A DNA stretch of 64,000 nt from Pseudoalteromonas byunsanensis (GTDB taxonomy: Bacteria > Pseudomonadota > Gammaproteobacteria > Enterobacterales > Alteromonadaceae). Below are positions 37,339 to 46,743 of this stretch, piece by piece; position 1 is the first letter of the stretch, and the number at the start of each line of letters is the position of its first letter. The stretch covers positions 80,086 through 144,085 of the forward strand of contig NZ_MNAN01000031.1 in NCBI RefSeq assembly GCF_001854475.1. Direction: 5' to 3'. The notes below the pieces were generated by a model that was not told where the DNA came from, did not search any database, and saw only the letters and a program-made list of their open reading frames with translations. Both the position numbers and the translations under genes were made by a program.

Positions 37339-38295
37339 ATGGCAATTAAATTAGGAATCATTTCCGATCCAATCAGTGGATTTAACATTAAAAAAGACAC
37401 CGGCTTTGCCATGATGATGGCGGCACAGGCACGTGGTTATGAGCTTTACTACATGGAGCTGGGTGACCTATTTATGTATCAGGGTCATGCTAAAGCGACG
37501 GTAGCCAAAGCGAAAGTATTTGATGATACAGCGCATTGGTACGAGCTAGAAGATAAGCAAACCATTGATCTGGCCGATTTAGACGTCATCCTAATGCGTA
37601 AAGACCCACCTTTTGATACTGAATATATATACGCGACCTACATCTTGGAACGTGCGGAGCAAGCTGGTTGTTTAGTTGTGAACAAACCTCAGAGTCTTAG
37701 AGATGCCAATGAAAAGTTGTTTACAGCCTGGTTCAGCGAGCATACTCCTGACACTTTGGTTACTCGCTCGCAGGTGCAGATCCGTGAATTTCTGAATAAG
37801 CATCAAGATATTATACTCAAACCATTAGATGGTATGGGTGGTGCATCTATCTTTAGGGTAAAGCATGATGACCCAAACATCGGTGTGATCTGCGAAACCC
37901 TAACCGAGCACGGCCAACGTTTTGCTATGGCCCAGCAATATATTCCTGAAATCACACAAGGAGATAAACGCGTTTTAGTAGTAGATGGCGAAGTGATCCC
38001 TTACTGTCTTGCTCGTATTCCTCAAGGCGGTGAAACACGTGGAAACCTTGCCGCTGGCGGCCGTGGTGAAGCACGCCCAATCAGCGAAGACGATTTGAAA
38101 ATTGCTCAAGCTGTTGCACCAACCTTAAAAGCCAAAGGGTTACTGTTTGTAGGTCTAGATATTATTGGCAACAAACTGACTGAGATTAACGTCACAGCAC
38201 CGACGTGCGTTAAAGAAATTGAAGCAGCGTACGATATTTCAATTATGGACAAGTTTTATGATGCGATAGAAGTAAAACTCGCCCATACTAAATAA
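37339..38295 (+). CDS. gshB: Glutathione synthetase
   Basis: 318 aa, full length. Joins gamma-glutamylcysteine and glycine with ATP. ATP-grasp fold with ILKPLDGMGGASIFR (the glycine-rich loop) and GLDIIGNKLTEINVTAPT. It starts with IKLGIISDPISGFN, the family's N-terminus. It leads gshB-yqgE-ruvX. Confidence 0.97.
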   Translation: MAIKLGIISDPISGFNIKKDTGFAMMMAAQARGYELYYMELGDLFMYQGHAKATVAKAKVFDDTAHWYELEDKQTIDLADLDVILMRKDPPFDTEYIYATYILERAEQAGCLVVNKPQSLRDANEKLFTAWFSEHTPDTLVTRSQVQIREFLNKHQDIILKPLDGMGGASIFRVKHDDPNIGVICETLTEHGQRFAMAQQYIPEITQGDKRVLVVDGEVIPYCLARIPQGGETRGNLAAGGRGEARPISEDDLKIAQAVAPTLKAKGLLFVGLDIIGNKLTEINVTAPTCVKEIEAAYDISIMDKFYDAIEVKLAHTK

Positions 38296-38320
38296 AAAAT
38301 CACATAACGGGGCGACACTT

Positions 38321-38878
38321 ATGCAATCATTAGAAAACCATTTTTTAATCGCAATGCCCAGCTTACAGGACCCTTTTTTCAAGCACACGGTAACTTACAT
38401 CTGTGAGCATAATGAGAATGGGGCTATGGGCTTAGTTGTTAACCACCCTATTGATGTCACTGTTGGCGAGTTACTAGACAAAATAGAAATCGACAACGAC
38501 AAAACCACTCCAGCTGCGGCACAACATGTCTTTGCTGGCGGCCCTGTTCATACAGATAGAGGCTTTGTTCTACATACCCCGAAATTAGGTTACTCATCAA
38601 GCCAAGAGCTTAGTTCCGATATCATGATCACCACATCCAAAGATGTGTTAGCGTCGTTGACTTCAACTAGTTGTCCTGAGGCATTTTTAATCACTTTAGG
38701 GTATGCCGGATGGGAACGCGGTCAATTGGAAAAAGAGTTACTTGAAAACTCGTGGCTAGTGATTGAAGCCGATCCCGCTATTATATTCAATACACCTCCA
38801 GAACAGCGTTGGGAAAAAGCAGTGCAAATGCTGGGGATTGATGCAGCGCAGCTCAGCTCTCAAGCTGGGCACGCTTAG
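38321..38878 (+). CDS. yqgE: YqgE/AlgH family protein
   Basis: 185 aa. The N-terminus [13 protein letters not shown] and GLVVNHPI are diagnostic; [17 protein letters not shown] and [12 protein letters not shown] complete the family. The biochemical role is unknown; AlgH was named from alginate regulation in Pseudomonas. It lies between gshB and ruvX, its usual place. Confidence 0.93.
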   Translation: MQSLENHFLIAMPSLQDPFFKHTVTYICEHNENGAMGLVVNHPIDVTVGELLDKIEIDNDKTTPAAAQHVFAGGPVHTDRGFVLHTPKLGYSSSQELSSDIMITTSKDVLASLTSTSCPEAFLITLGYAGWERGQLEKELLENSWLVIEADPAIIFNTPPEQRWEKAVQMLGIDAAQLSSQAGHA

Positions 38879-38886
38879 AAGTAGAT

Positions 38887-39333
38887 ATGACAAAAAAAGA
38901 AAAAGCTCGCCCAGGCGAGCGCACTATTATGGGGTTTGATTTTGGTACCAAAAGCATTGGTATTGCTGTAGGCCAAGAGATAACCGGCACCGCGACCAGT
39001 TTAGGCGCAGTTAAAGCCAGAGACGGCATTCCAAATTGGTCTGAAATAGAAGCTCATGTTCTCCAATGGCAACCCGATTTATTAGTCGTTGGATTACCAT
39101 TGAATATGGATGGCACCAATCAGCAAGTCACTTTTGCAGCAAAGAAGTTTGCTAATCGGCTACACAATAATTACCGTTTACCCGTAGAAACCCACGATGA
39201 ACGCCTAACTACCGCTGATGCCAAAGCACGGCTATTTGAACAAGGTGGCTACAGAAACTTGGGCAAAGGAAATGTTGACAGCATGTCGGCGGTCATAATT
39301 TTAGAAAGTTATTTTGAAAGCTTGTGGCAATAA
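38887..39333 (+). CDS. ruvX: Putative pre-16S rRNA nuclease / Holliday junction resolvase-like YqgF
   Basis: 148 aa RNase H-fold protein. [14 protein letters not shown] bears the first catalytic Asp; [11 protein letters not shown] and [10 protein letters not shown] carry the further acidic site. E. coli YqgF trims the 5' end of 16S rRNA. It follows yqgE by 8 bp and converges on the gene at 39346. Confidence 0.94.
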   Translation: MTKKEKARPGERTIMGFDFGTKSIGIAVGQEITGTATSLGAVKARDGIPNWSEIEAHVLQWQPDLLVVGLPLNMDGTNQQVTFAAKKFANRLHNNYRLPVETHDERLTTADAKARLFEQGGYRNLGKGNVDSMSAVIILESYFESLWQ

Positions 39334-39345
39334 GTCCACCTCTTT

Positions 39346-40221
39346 TTACGGCGCTTTAAGTTCCTTCATTTTTGACCAATCGGGGATAAATCCGGCTTGA
39401 GCATAGGCATTTTTCACAACGCCCTGTGCTCTCAACTTTTGCAACCCTTTTTGTAACGCTGCGAAAGCCCGCTCACCGTCGGGATGTAACTTAGATACGA
39501 CAAAATGACGGCTACCTTCAAGTAATACAACCCATTTGGGGTGCGCCACAAGGTGGATCCCTTCAAGCTTGTACTCATTGTTTTTACTGGGCATAAGTGG
39601 CATCAACATAAAATCTACCCACTGCATACTTACCATTCTTGCTTGTGCTACCCACTCATGTTCAATCACATGTTTTTTAAGTGGTAATTGTTGCAAAGTA
39701 GTCCAATCGGTACGCCAACGAGGGGTGCTGACCGCAGAAAGCGCTTTTAGGTCATTCCAGTGGCTTATATTTACGACTTGACGATTATCGGGAGCATAGA
39801 AAATCCCCGCATAATACTCACCATGACGGATCACCGCTTCACTAATATAAATATGTTGCTGTATATGTTGTGCATCAGCCAACCAGTAACTATCAAAGCT
39901 CAGTAACAATTTACCCTGCTCTAATAATTTGGTGTTTCGAAAATTAACATTGCCGGTTTGATAAGTGAATTTTTTATCAAACCCGCCTAACAATAAGGCT
40001 TTTTGTATCAAGACCATATCAACGACATCCCGCCGTATATAACCACCACTAAAATCATCAACTTCCAGTGGTGAGCGGCCTTTTAAAAAACGTTGATAGT
40101 CAGCAAATACATCATCACGAATGTACATCTGTACACTCTCGTTTTGTGCATAACTGGGTGTTTGCAGCACCCAGAGCAATATGCACAATAAACGCAAGCG
40201 CTTAATTTTTATCCAACCCAT
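39346..40221 (-). CDS. Periplasmic solute-binding-like protein
   Basis: 291 aa with a signal peptide (LCILLWVLQTPSYAQ). The rest resembles the periplasmic binding protein fold of the SBP_bac_3 (amino-acid) type, as in many stand-alone Alteromonadales/Vibrio proteins not linked to a permease. Ligand unknown. Its start lies inside the last 20 bp of pilU, so translation may be coupled to that of the pilus motor gene. Confidence 0.65.
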   Translation of the reverse strand: MGWIKIKRLRLLCILLWVLQTPSYAQNESVQMYIRDDVFADYQRFLKGRSPLEVDDFSGGYIRRDVVDMVLIQKALLLGGFDKKFTYQTGNVNFRNTKLLEQGKLLLSFDSYWLADAQHIQQHIYISEAVIRHGEYYAGIFYAPDNRQVVNISHWNDLKALSAVSTPRWRTDWTTLQQLPLKKHVIEHEWVAQARMVSMQWVDFMLMPLMPSKNNEYKLEGIHLVAHPKWVVLLEGSRHFVVSKLHPDGERAFAALQKGLQKLRAQGVVKNAYAQAGFIPDWSKMKELKAP

Positions 40222-41320
40222 CTACCGTAACTCCTTGTAAGAAGCCTGCGCCTTGCTGTTCATTATTTTGCAACTTGATCATCAGTCGTAGATCATTCGG
40301 TGAATCTGCGTGATGCAATGCATCTGCGTAATTAATACGTTGTTGTTTGTAAAGCTCAAACAAGGCCTGATCAAAGGTCTGCATCCCCATATCTTTGGAC
40401 TTAGCCATGGCTTCTTTGATAGAGCCTACATCTCCTTTTTTAATTAGTTCGGCAACCAACGGAGTGTTAAGCAAGATTTCAATTGCAGCCACTCGTCCGT
40501 CACCTTTTGCTGCCGGCACGAGTTGCTGAGCCACAATCGCGCGCAGGTTAAGTGAGAGATCGTATTTTAATTTGTCATGCTTTTCTTTTGGTACTAGATG
40601 CATAATACGGTCAATAGCCTGATTCGCATTATTTGCGTGCAGCGTCGCTACGCATAAGTGCCCCGTTTCTGCAAAGCTCAGCGCATATTCCATGGTTTCC
40701 TGTGAGCGTATCTCACCTATTAAAATAACGTCCGGCGCCTGACGAAGAGAGCTTTTCAATGCGGCTTCAAAACTTTCGGTGTCCAACCCTACTTCACGTT
40801 GGGTAATAATGCTCTTTTTGTGTTCATGAACAAATTCTATCGGGTCTTCAATTGTTAGAATATGACCTCTTTGATTACGGTTGCGATAACCTAACAAGGC
40901 AGCTAATGACGTTGACTTACCTGTGCCTGTACCACCAACAAACAATACCAACCCTCTTTTTGCCATGATCACATCGGTAAGTACCGAGGGTAAACCAAGC
41001 TCGGCAACATCTGGGATCTCTGTGATGATCCTGCGTATAACCATGCCAGCACAATCACGCTGCCAAAATGCAGACACCCTAAAGCGCCCAGCATCGGTAA
41101 CAATTGCAAAATTACATTCTTTATGCTCATGAAATTCCAGCTTTTGCTTGTCATTCATGATCGACTCCACCAGCTTTAAAGAGTCTTTTGCATCTAGACT
41201 TTCATCACCCAGAGGTCTTAATTCGCCATCTACTTTTGCACTGATCACCAACCCGGCTGACACAAATAAATCCGATGCTTGCTTATCCACCATCATCTGT
41301 AAATAGTTATTTAACGTCAT
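40202..41320 (-). CDS. pilU: Type IV pilus retraction ATPase PilU
   Basis: 372 aa secretion-type ATPase with Walker A GGTGTGKST, Asp box ILTIEDPIEFVHE, Walker B region VILIGEIRS and His box ATLHANN. It is distinguished from PilT by its place downstream and by the longer, divergent C-terminus. It assists PilT in pulling back pili. It follows pilT by 11 bp. Confidence 0.94.
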   Translation of the reverse strand: MTLNNYLQMMVDKQASDLFVSAGLVISAKVDGELRPLGDESLDAKDSLKLVESIMNDKQKLEFHEHKECNFAIVTDAGRFRVSAFWQRDCAGMVIRRIITEIPDVAELGLPSVLTDVIMAKRGLVLFVGGTGTGKSTSLAALLGYRNRNQRGHILTIEDPIEFVHEHKKSIITQREVGLDTESFEAALKSSLRQAPDVILIGEIRSQETMEYALSFAETGHLCVATLHANNANQAIDRIMHLVPKEKHDKLKYDLSLNLRAIVAQQLVPAAKGDGRVAAIEILLNTPLVAELIKKGDVGSIKEAMAKSKDMGMQTFDQALFELYKQQRINYADALHHADSPNDLRLMIKLQNNEQQGAGFLQGVTVDGLDKN

Positions 41321-41331
41321 CTACCTACTCC

Positions 41332-42375
41332 TCAATAACTACTGCTGCCAGGCTTTTCTTGCGTTCTACCGTGTAAATCTTGCTGAGAAATTAAACCACG
41401 ATTCACCAAATTACTTAGACACTGCTCCATTGTCTGCATTCCATGAATTGCACCTGTTTGAATAGTAGAATACATCTGTGGAATTTTATCTTCTCGGATC
41501 AAGTTACGAATAGCCGGTACTCCCAGCATTATTTCATGCGCGGCGATTCGACCACCACCAACTTTCCTGACCAGTGTTTGTGAGATCACAGCCTGTAATG
41601 ACTCTGAGAGCATGGAACGGATCATGTCTTTCTCTTCCCCTGGAAAAACATCAATAATTCGATCTATGGTTTTTGGTGCTGAAGTAGTATGCAAAGTACC
41701 AAATACTAGATGTCCAGTTTCGGCAGCCGTCATGGCCAAGCGAATGGTTTCTAAGTCCCGTAATTCCCCAACCAAAATAACATCAGGATCTTCACGCAAG
41801 GCGCTGCGTAATGCTGCATTAAAGCTATGAGTGTCACGGTGAACCTCACGTTGGTTTATTAAACACTTTTGATTTTTGTGAACAAACTCAATGGGGTCTT
41901 CGATTGTTAGCACATGGTAATGTTGCGTGGCATTGATATGATCGACCAAAGCGGCAAGGGTTGTTGATTTACCCGAGCCGGTTGGGCCAGTTACAAGTAC
42001 CAAACCTTTACGGTACTCCGCTATTTTACGAAAAATATCTGGCGCGCCCAGATCATCCAAACTTAAAACCTGAGAAGGGATTGTACGAAATACAGCTGCG
42101 GGACCACGGTTGGTATTGAATGCATTGACACGAAAGCGGGCTAAATTAGGGACTTCAAAAGAGAAATCTACCTCAAGATTTTGCTCATAGTCTCTGCGCT
42201 GGTTATCATTCATAATATCGTACACTAGATTGTTTACATCTTTTGCTTCGAGCGCGGGAATATTAACGCGGCGCACGTCGCCATCAACGCGTATCATTGG
42301 CGATACGCCCGATGATAAATGTAAATCCGAGGCTTTGTGTTGCACACTAAAAGCCAATAACTCAGTAATATCCAT
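41332..42375 (-). CDS. pilT: Type IV pilus retraction ATPase PilT
   Basis: 347 aa from the ATG at 42375, which has GGAG 6 nt before it and gives the standard MDITELLAFSV start; the frame is open further but that would overlap divergent yggS. Walker A GPTGSGKST, Asp box LTIEDPIEFVH, VGELRD and FGTLHTTSA, with AIRNLIREDK near the end, a PilT hallmark. Powers pilus retraction, twitching and DNA uptake. Confidence 0.97.
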   Translation of the reverse strand: MDITELLAFSVQHKASDLHLSSGVSPMIRVDGDVRRVNIPALEAKDVNNLVYDIMNDNQRRDYEQNLEVDFSFEVPNLARFRVNAFNTNRGPAAVFRTIPSQVLSLDDLGAPDIFRKIAEYRKGLVLVTGPTGSGKSTTLAALVDHINATQHYHVLTIEDPIEFVHKNQKCLINQREVHRDTHSFNAALRSALREDPDVILVGELRDLETIRLAMTAAETGHLVFGTLHTTSAPKTIDRIIDVFPGEEKDMIRSMLSESLQAVISQTLVRKVGGGRIAAHEIMLGVPAIRNLIREDKIPQMYSTIQTGAIHGMQTMEQCLSNLVNRGLISQQDLHGRTQEKPGSSSY

Positions 42376-42405
42376 GTATGACTCCACTACGAGCTGAAAA
42401 ATAAT

Positions 42406-43101
42406 ATGGTTACAATAGCAGAACGCCTTAAATCCGCCTACGCTCGCGTAGAAAAAGCCGCCCAACAACGTCAATCTGATCACTTTAATGATCAGCCTGT
42501 TACTATTTTAGCAGTTTCTAAGACCAAGCCAGTTGAACTTATTGAACAAGCTTATATACACGGACACCGTCAATTTGGCGAGTCCTATGTGCAAGAAGCT
42601 GTTGATAAGGTTATTCATTTAAAAGAAAAAAGAGACATTGAGTGGCACTTTATTGGCCCTATTCAATCAAATAAATCTCGTTTAATCGCCGAACATTTTA
42701 GCTGGGTACAAAGTGTAGACCGTGAAAAAATAGCTAGACGTCTTAACGAGCAACGCCCCAATAACCTTTTGCCATTGAATGTGCTTATACAAGTGAATAT
42801 CAGTGCAGATGAGAACAAATCAGGTTGTCGCTTAGAAGAAATAGATCAACTAGCTGAGTTTATCCATAACTGCCGCCAGCTTACCCTTAGAGGGTTGATG
42901 ACCATCACTGAGCAAACCGATGATAAAAATAAACAATTACAATATTTCCAGCAAATGAAAGCTTGCTTTGATAGACTAAAGGACCAATATCCTCAGCTAG
43001 ATACTTTGTCGATGGGTATGAGTGGTGATTTAGAACCAGCAATTGCAGCTGGCGCTACCATGGTACGCATTGGCACTGATATTTTTGGCTCAAGAAAATA
43101 A
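42406..43101 (+). CDS. yggS: PLP homeostasis protein YggS
   Basis: 231 aa, alanine-racemase-like TIM barrel without the second domain. The PLP lysine is in LAVSKTKPVE and the phosphate-binding end is LSMGMSGDLEPAI. Maintains free pyridoxal phosphate and amino-acid/keto-acid balance. First gene of the yggS-proC-yggT-DUF4426-rdgB-hemW operon, 30 bp from the divergent pilT start. Confidence 0.95.
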   Translation: MVTIAERLKSAYARVEKAAQQRQSDHFNDQPVTILAVSKTKPVELIEQAYIHGHRQFGESYVQEAVDKVIHLKEKRDIEWHFIGPIQSNKSRLIAEHFSWVQSVDREKIARRLNEQRPNNLLPLNVLIQVNISADENKSGCRLEEIDQLAEFIHNCRQLTLRGLMTITEQTDDKNKQLQYFQQMKACFDRLKDQYPQLDTLSMGMSGDLEPAIAAGATMVRIGTDIFGSRK

Positions 43102-43115
43102 GGTAAGTACTCGCT

Positions 43116-43937
43116 ATGTCTAATAAAACAATTGCATTCATCGGCACCGGTAATATGAGCTATGCAATCATCGGCGGCATGATTAAAAATGGCTTTGCAC
43201 CGCAAAGCATTATTGCCACCAACCGCAATCAAGACAAACTTGCAAAAGTGGCTGCCGACTTCCAAGTACAAACCACCTCAGATAATAACCAAGCTTTACG
43301 TGATGCAGACGTCATCGTGCTCTCTGTAAAACCACAAATGATGGCCGAGCTATGTCAAAGCTTTATAGACTCAGGTGTAGATTTCAGCGATAAGCTATTT
43401 ATTTCTGTTGCAGCTGGCATTACCGTTGCACGACTCAGAGCAATGCTAGCTCAAAAAGTAAAAATGGTACGCTGCATGCCAAATACACCTTGCCTATTAG
43501 GCCGAGGCGTGTGTGGCTTATATGGTGAAGATATCAGCTGCGAAGAACGTGAATACGTCACAAAGGTATTCTCAGCCACAGGTATCGCTACATGGGTTGA
43601 GCAAGAGTCACAAATTAATGATGTGATTGCAGTTACAGGCTCTTCTCCGGCTTATTTCTTTTTGTTTATGGAAGCAATCGAGGAAAAAGCCAAAGCGCTT
43701 GGCTTTAGTGATGAGCAAGCTCGCCAGTTAGTGCAACAAACAGCGTTAGGTGCTGCAGAAATGGCGGTATCGCAACCTGATATCAGCATTGCTCAGCTAA
43801 GAGCTAACGTAACCTCTAAAGGTGGCACCACTCATGCCGCGGTAGAGCATTTAAAATCTCAACATTTACACTCAACGGTAGCCGGCGCAATGGATGCTTG
43901 TATTGCCCGCGCTGAAGAAATGGAACAGGAAATATAA
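43116..43937 (+). CDS. proC: Pyrroline-5-carboxylate reductase
   Basis: 273 aa. Last step of proline synthesis. An NAD(P)-binding Rossmann start (AFIGTGNMSYAIIGG) and the C-terminal signature block VTSKGGTTHAAVEHL are present, with RCMPNTPCLLGRG between. It lies 14 bp after yggS. Confidence 0.97.
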   Translation: MSNKTIAFIGTGNMSYAIIGGMIKNGFAPQSIIATNRNQDKLAKVAADFQVQTTSDNNQALRDADVIVLSVKPQMMAELCQSFIDSGVDFSDKLFISVAAGITVARLRAMLAQKVKMVRCMPNTPCLLGRGVCGLYGEDISCEEREYVTKVFSATGIATWVEQESQINDVIAVTGSSPAYFFLFMEAIEEKAKALGFSDEQARQLVQQTALGAAEMAVSQPDISIAQLRANVTSKGGTTHAAVEHLKSQHLHSTVAGAMDACIARAEEMEQEI

Positions 43938-43946
43938 GGTTAATCT

Positions 43947-44480
43947 ATGAACGCCATGCAATTTTTAATTGGGATCGTGTTTGATCTATTTTTAATGGTC
44001 GTATTATTGCGATTCTGGCTACAGTTAGTGCGCGCGGATTTTTATAACCCGCTGAGCCAAACAGTAGTGAAGGTGACTTCTTTTGCGGTCAACCCGCTTC
44101 GTAAAATCATTCCCGGCGTTGGCGGATTAGACTTAGCCTCCTTATTGCTGGCGTTCATTGTAGGCTTTGCTAAAGTTTCTTTATTGATGGTGCTTTTTTA
44201 TGGCGGCTGGAACCCTCTTGGAGCGCTGATCAATGGTGTCATCACAGTACTGAAAGAAGCATTTTCTTTGGTATTTTGGATCTTAATTATTAGAGCCATT
44301 ATGAGTTGGGTCGTGCAGGGCTATAACCCAATCGCTGCTGTTTTCGATCAGTTAACTGAGCCTATGCTGCGACCTATTCGCAAAGTCATTCCTCCGCTAG
44401 GTGGTTTAGACTTATCGATTTTGGTGTTGCTCATCGGCATGCAGTTTTTACAATTGCTGGTGATGGACTTACTCACTTAG
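43947..44480 (+). CDS. yggT: YggT family membrane protein
   Basis: 177 aa with two YGGT repeats, each a membrane helix pair with a PL(R)KIIPGVGGLDL / PIRKVIPPLGGLDL motif. Inner-membrane protein whose role is not settled; E. coli YggT has been linked to osmotic stress tolerance. It lies 9 bp after proC. Confidence 0.93.
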   Translation: MNAMQFLIGIVFDLFLMVVLLRFWLQLVRADFYNPLSQTVVKVTSFAVNPLRKIIPGVGGLDLASLLLAFIVGFAKVSLLMVLFYGGWNPLGALINGVITVLKEAFSLVFWILIIRAIMSWVVQGYNPIAAVFDQLTEPMLRPIRKVIPPLGGLDLSILVLLIGMQFLQLLVMDLLT

Positions 44481-44492
44481 GAGCAATACATC

Positions 44493-44930
44493 ATGAAAAA
44501 ATATTTATCACTCGCCTTATTGTTGTTTGTATGTGCCTTTGCAAATGCAAGCTCTGAGCAAGGTGGTCAATTTAAAAATTTAGGTCCATGGCAAGTGCAT
44601 TATATTGCTTTTCCATCAACCTTTATTCAACCAACCATCGCAAAAGCGTACGACATAGATCGCAGCAACTACAAAGCTGTTGTGAATATTTCAGTATTAA
44701 AGAACAATGCTGAAAAAACCGCTCAAAAAGCGACCTTAACCGGTGAAGCTCGTAACTTAATTGGGACCAAGCAAGATCTAGAGTTCAAAGAAGTGATAGA
44801 TGGCGATGCCATTTATTACCTAGCACAAATTGCTTTTAACAACGAAGAAACTTACCGTTTTACCATCAATATTGCTCAAGGCAATAATCGGCAGGTATTA
44901 AAGTTTCAACAAAAATTTTATGTGGATTAA
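44493..44930 (+). CDS. DUF4426 periplasmic protein
   Basis: 145 aa with a signal peptide ending near FANAS. The DUF4426 body (FKNLGPWQVHYIAFPSTF at its start) is typical of Vibrio/Shewanella/Pseudoalteromonas, always between yggT and rdgB. Function unknown. Confidence 0.9.
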   Translation: MKKYLSLALLLFVCAFANASSEQGGQFKNLGPWQVHYIAFPSTFIQPTIAKAYDIDRSNYKAVVNISVLKNNAEKTAQKATLTGEARNLIGTKQDLEFKEVIDGDAIYYLAQIAFNNEETYRFTINIAQGNNRQVLKFQQKFYVD

Positions 44931-44936
44931 CGCAGT

Positions 44937-45530
44937 ATGACCCAACAAATTGTCTTGGCAACAGGTAACCAAGGTAAAGTAAAAGAGCTCGCTAGTATGT
45001 TAAGCGAGCTCAAAATTGAAGTATTACCACAAAGTCAGTTCAACGTACCTGACGTGGCAGAAACCGGCACTACTTTTGTAGAGAACGCCATTATCAAAGC
45101 TCGACATGCAGCTAAAATTACAGGCCTCCCTGCGATTGCTGATGATTCAGGTTTAGAAGTTGATGCCCTAGATGGTGCACCTGGTGTTTACTCAGCTCGG
45201 TACGCCGGTATTGATGCCAATGACCAAGACAATATCGACAAGTTGCTTAAAGCCCTTGAAGGTCAACCCAAACGAACCGCGCGCTTTTGGTGTGTACTTG
45301 TTTATATGCGCCATGCCGACGATCCTACTCCATTAATTTGCCAAGCAAGCTGGGATGGTGAAATCACGACTCAACAACAAGGCCGAGAAGGGTTTGGCTA
45401 TGATCCAGTATTTTTCGTGCCAGAACAGAACTGCACCAGCGCTGAGCTCAGCAAAGAGCAAAAAAATGCACTAAGCCACCGTGGTCAGGCACTTACTATG
45501 CTGTTGCGTCAATTACAGGACAATCTGTGA
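44937..45530 (+). CDS. rdgB: dITP/XTP pyrophosphatase
   Basis: 197 aa. Ham1/RdgB family, removing non-canonical purine nucleotides. [13 protein letters not shown] at the start, [11 protein letters not shown] with catalytic Asp, and [12 protein letters not shown] and SHRGQAL near the end are all intact. The hemW start overlaps its stop. Confidence 0.97.
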   Translation: MTQQIVLATGNQGKVKELASMLSELKIEVLPQSQFNVPDVAETGTTFVENAIIKARHAAKITGLPAIADDSGLEVDALDGAPGVYSARYAGIDANDQDNIDKLLKALEGQPKRTARFWCVLVYMRHADDPTPLICQASWDGEITTQQQGREGFGYDPVFFVPEQNCTSAELSKEQKNALSHRGQALTMLLRQLQDNL

Positions 45531-46663
45531 AGTTACCTCCTCTTAGTTTATACATTCACGTCCCTTGGTGTGTACAAAAATGTCCTTACTGTGACTTCAA
45601 TAGTCACAGCTTAAAAGGAAAAATTCCAGAGCAAGAATATGTACAGCATTTGTTAGACGATCTGAAGGCCGACTTACACCTTGTACAAGACAGAAAGCTA
45701 CACAGTATTTTCATTGGCGGAGGCACACCGAGCTTATTATCTGCAAACGCCTATAGTCATTTGTTAACACAGATACAAGCACTCATACCTTTTGAAGATG
45801 ATATAGAAATCACGCTAGAGGCCAATCCAGGGACTGTTGAAACAGACCGTTTTGCGCACTATGTTCAAGCTGGCATTAATCGTATTTCAATTGGTGTACA
45901 AAGCTTGCAAGCAGATAAATTGAACGCTTTGGGCCGCATCCACGGTGAGCAAGAGGCAATTAACGCGGCACATGAAGCCCGAAAAGCAGGGTTAAGGTCA
46001 TTCAATATGGACTTAATGCATGGCTTACCAAACCAGACCTTAGCTGATGCATTAAGTGATCTACAACGAGTGATAGAGCTGGAACCACCACATATCTCTT
46101 GGTATCAACTGACCATTGAACCTAACACCCAGTTTGCTTCCAAACCTCCGACATTACCGCAAGATGAGACCCTTTGGGATATTCAAGAACAGGGTCAAGC
46201 GCTATTAGCTGAGGCTGGATATCAGCAGTATGAGATCTCAGGGTATGCTAAATCTGGCTATCAATGTAAACACAACCTCAATTATTGGCAGTTTGGCGAT
46301 TATCTCGGGATCGGGTGTGGTGCCCATGGCAAAATTACCCTACCACATAACCGGGAGATATTACGTACTGTCAAAGTAAAACATCCTCGTGGTTACATGG
46401 ATTTGAGCAAGCCCTACCTTTATCAGAGCTGGCAAGTCGAAGAACAGGATAGACCCTTTGAGTTCTTTATGAATTGTTTTCGCTTGCAACAACCATGCTC
46501 TAAGCAGGACTTTATTGATTTTACTGGGCTATCATTAGAGAGCGTTGAAGACAATATTGCCTATGCCGAATCCAATGGCTTGTTGCTAAATAAGGCTCAT
46601 TCATGGTTAGTTACAAATAAGGGCCACAGGTACTTAAACGACCTGCTACAATCATTTGTTTAG
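45527..46663 (+). CDS. hemW: Radical SAM heme chaperone HemW
   Basis: 378 aa with a GTG start overlapping the rdgB stop by 4 bp. The radical SAM motif [11 protein letters not shown] has the three FeS cysteines, the additional HNLNYW heme/HemN-like region is present, and the C-terminal HemN domain follows. HemW members donate heme and are not coproporphyrinogen oxidases. Last gene of the operon. Confidence 0.94.
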   Translation: MKLPPLSLYIHVPWCVQKCPYCDFNSHSLKGKIPEQEYVQHLLDDLKADLHLVQDRKLHSIFIGGGTPSLLSANAYSHLLTQIQALIPFEDDIEITLEANPGTVETDRFAHYVQAGINRISIGVQSLQADKLNALGRIHGEQEAINAAHEARKAGLRSFNMDLMHGLPNQTLADALSDLQRVIELEPPHISWYQLTIEPNTQFASKPPTLPQDETLWDIQEQGQALLAEAGYQQYEISGYAKSGYQCKHNLNYWQFGDYLGIGCGAHGKITLPHNREILRTVKVKHPRGYMDLSKPYLYQSWQVEEQDRPFEFFMNCFRLQQPCSKQDFIDFTGLSLESVEDNIAYAESNGLLLNKAHSWLVTNKGHRYLNDLLQSFV

Positions 46664-46743
46664 ATAAGAGACAATGCTCTTTTCTGGAGTTAGAAATTTA
46701 AGACTGAGCAGATGTGCTCATGAATAACAAAAAAGGTAAAACA

